From NCBI GenBank assembly GCA_949127695.1, contig CASBQH010000260.1, positions 1-7,539 of the forward strand: a DNA stretch of 7,539 nt, in the 5' to 3' direction. The number at the start of each line of letters is the position of its first letter. The first letter of the stretch is position 1. The notes beneath the pieces were generated by a model that made no database searches, had not been told where the DNA came from, and worked only from the letters and a program-made list of their open reading frames with translations. Both the position numbers and the translations under genes were made by a program. Source of the stretch: Synechococcales cyanobacterium PMM_0073. Its GTDB lineage: Bacteria > Cyanobacteriota > Cyanobacteriia > Elainellales > Elainellaceae. This document shows positions 6,903-7,539 of the stretch, piece after piece.

Positions 6903-7052
6903 TTACACCTGCACTAAAGTAACTGACTTTGAACTTTCTTTGAACTTTTCGTCATTGTAAATGAGCCATCGGAGATAAAAGCTGCCTCCACTTAGATCAG
7001 TTAGTCTACAGCGGTGGCCTGACTGAAATCGAGCTTCTCTACGGATGCCCAT
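6903..7052 (-). CDS. Possible small ORF between ylxR and infB (unrecognised)
   Basis: Reading from ATG 7052 gives 49 residues, starting MGIRREARF and including SGGSFYLRWLIYND. A GTG at 7064 would add four residues. The frame stays open much further upstream, 95 codons in all from a TAA near 7190, but without an ATG in that extension. No clear ribosome binding site precedes either start. The C-terminal codons run through the perfect 11-bp duplication at 6927-6948. I do not recognise a family; it does not resemble YlxQ/L7Ae, which sits at this place in Firmicutes. It may be a small gene, a decayed gene or a chance open frame; a 59-codon ATG-less open run also exists on the opposite strand. Confidence 0.27.
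   Translation of the reverse strand: MGIRREARFQSGHRCRLTDLSGGSFYLRWLIYNDEKFKESSKSVTLVQV
6927..6948. repeat. Perfect 11-bp tandem duplication upstream of infB
   Basis: CTTTGAACTTT occurs twice without a gap or mismatch. Its 8+3 pattern (CTTTGAAC-TTT, twice) and one-turn spacing resemble the direct-repeat sites of PhoB/OmpR-family regulators, though the half-site does not match the cyanobacterial Pho box I know. It lies about 32 bp upstream of the candidate infB -35 box, where an activator could sit. Confidence 0.6.
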
Positions 7053-7171
7053 GTTGGCCTGCACGAATTCCGAGTGAATCAGAACGACCGCTCGCCGCAG
7101 CTCTAACTCAAATCCTGCTATGTCGTGCCGCGCCCTCTCCCAGCCAATCTTACCGCTTTCATTGCATTCTT

Positions 7172-7215
7172 GCCGAGCTTTGGCCGAGCTTTAGCTAAGC
7201 CTTAGCCAAGCAATG
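7172..7215. repeat. Degenerate four-unit 11-bp tandem array after ylxR
   Basis: Units are GCCGAGCTTTG, GCCGAGCTTTA, GCTAAGCCTTA and GCCAAGCAATG. The first two differ at one base; the third and fourth are progressively diverged. It lies just downstream of the ylxR stop on the minus strand. Weak internal pairing (GCTAA-GCC-TTAGC) exists, but there is no terminator-like T-run. Confidence 0.55.
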
Positions 7216-7224
7216 TCCCGGCTT

Positions 7225-7240
7225 GTCAGACTAGCCTGAC
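7225..7240. repeat. 16-bp near-palindrome over the ylxR stop codon
   Basis: GTCAG-A-CTAG-C-CTGAC is symmetrical apart from one mismatched pair and contains the ylxR TAG. It could form a short hairpin at the end of the ylxR message; no T-run follows. Confidence 0.4.
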
Positions 7241-7506
7241 GGATCGTTTGGACTTGCCGAATCAGCTAATCGCAGCCAGAGCGCTTGGTAAACCGAATCG
7301 GGCACAGCTAGCTTCAGAGCGCGACCCAGTCGATCTTTTTTTTGAGCGAGCTTCAGACAATTTGCCTCTGGGCAGAGATAAACTGAGCGACCCATTCCTT
7401 GATCTAATTGTAGCTGCTGGGATGGAAAGACTCGGACAATGCGCCAAAAGTTTGAGCGATGGTTCAGCTGCCGGCAGCTGACGCAGCGGCGATAGTTTGG
7501 AGGCAT
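7231..7506 (-). CDS. ylxR: YlxR/DUF448 family RNA-binding protein
   Basis: A 91-residue basic protein of the family found between nusA and infB in many bacteria. Diagnostic features are RRCVSCRQ at 6-13, FWRIVR at 20-25, GMGRSVYLC at 37-45, Cys50, and the KKDRLGRALK segment at 56-65. Family members bind RNA; the Bacillus homologue has been reported to bind RNase P RNA and modulate RNase P, but whether this holds in cyanobacteria is not shown here. The start is ATG 7506; no Shine-Dalgarno is visible, consistent with coupling to an upstream gene. The remaining 33 bases to the window edge carry stops in two minus-strand frames, so nusA, if present, either ends there or just beyond. The downstream gap to infB is unusually long for this cluster. 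Confidence 0.93.
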   Translation of the reverse strand: MPPNYRRCVSCRQLNHRSNFWRIVRVFPSQQLQLDQGMGRSVYLCPEANCLKLAQKKDRLGRALKLAVPDSVYQALWLRLADSASPNDPSG

Positions 7507-7539
7507 GGTAAAAATCAGCGTGAAATCAGCCGCTAGGGA

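Noticed and set aside
6998..7025. CAGTTAG/CTGACTG inverted repeat in the ylxR-infB gap
   Set aside because: The 7-bp stem needs a G-U pair and has a 14-base loop; it pairs better on the strand opposite the genes, so no role is supported.
7021..7196. Plus-strand open run of about 59 codons in the ylxR-infB gap
   Set aside because: No ATG start or ribosome binding site and no recognisable motif; it shows that open frames of this size arise here by chance.

Overview
The window looks like chromosomal DNA of a cyanobacterium with moderate-to-high GC. The evidence is an IF-2 of about 1040 residues with a very long Pro/Ala/charged linker, a YlxR (DUF448) gene upstream of infB on the same strand, a zinc-finger-less DnaJ, and weak or absent Shine-Dalgarno sequences at most starts. 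One perfect HIP1 octamer (GCGATCGC, 5550-5557) fits but is not proof. I could not assign a genus. Apart from the intergenic regions this is housekeeping DNA. There are no mobile elements, CRISPR arrays, tRNAs or rRNAs.

Plus strand, 1-2952: the window opens in the last 47 codons of an unidentified gene with an Arg/Pro/Glu-rich, acidic, Trp-containing tail, possibly a cyanobacterial DnaK. A tight run of three genes follows: a class B DnaJ co-chaperone (217-1173), a predicted lipoprotein of the PEBP/YbhB fold (1173-1772, start overlapping the dnaJ stop as TGATG), and a HAMP-containing sensor histidine kinase with no response regulator in view (1807-2952). The spacing suggests an operon linking folding stress, an envelope-attached small-ligand protein and a membrane sensor.

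Minus strand, 2969-7539: the order of transcription is ylxR (7506-7231), a 393-bp gap, infB (6837-3703), a 221-bp gap, then msrB (3481-2969), which converges on the kinase gene. ylxR and infB belong to the widespread nusA-ylxR-infB translation cluster; nusA would lie beyond the right edge. The MsrB carries a twin-arginine-like leader and has only one non-zinc cysteine.

The two minus-strand gaps hold the most unusual material. Upstream of msrB is an 18-codon ORF with the best ribosome binding site of that region. It is followed by three head-to-tail 11-nt units that each read start-Ala-stop, and msrB's own ATG falls exactly on the same 11-nt period. Just upstream of this ORF's binding site is a 14-bp inverted repeat with a competing smaller hairpin. 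The ylxR-infB gap holds a perfect 11-bp tandem duplication, a degenerate four-unit 11-bp array, a plausible infB promoter and an unrecognised open frame. The leader-ORF/mini-ORF arrangement is the best candidate here for an undescribed regulatory device; its function is inference.
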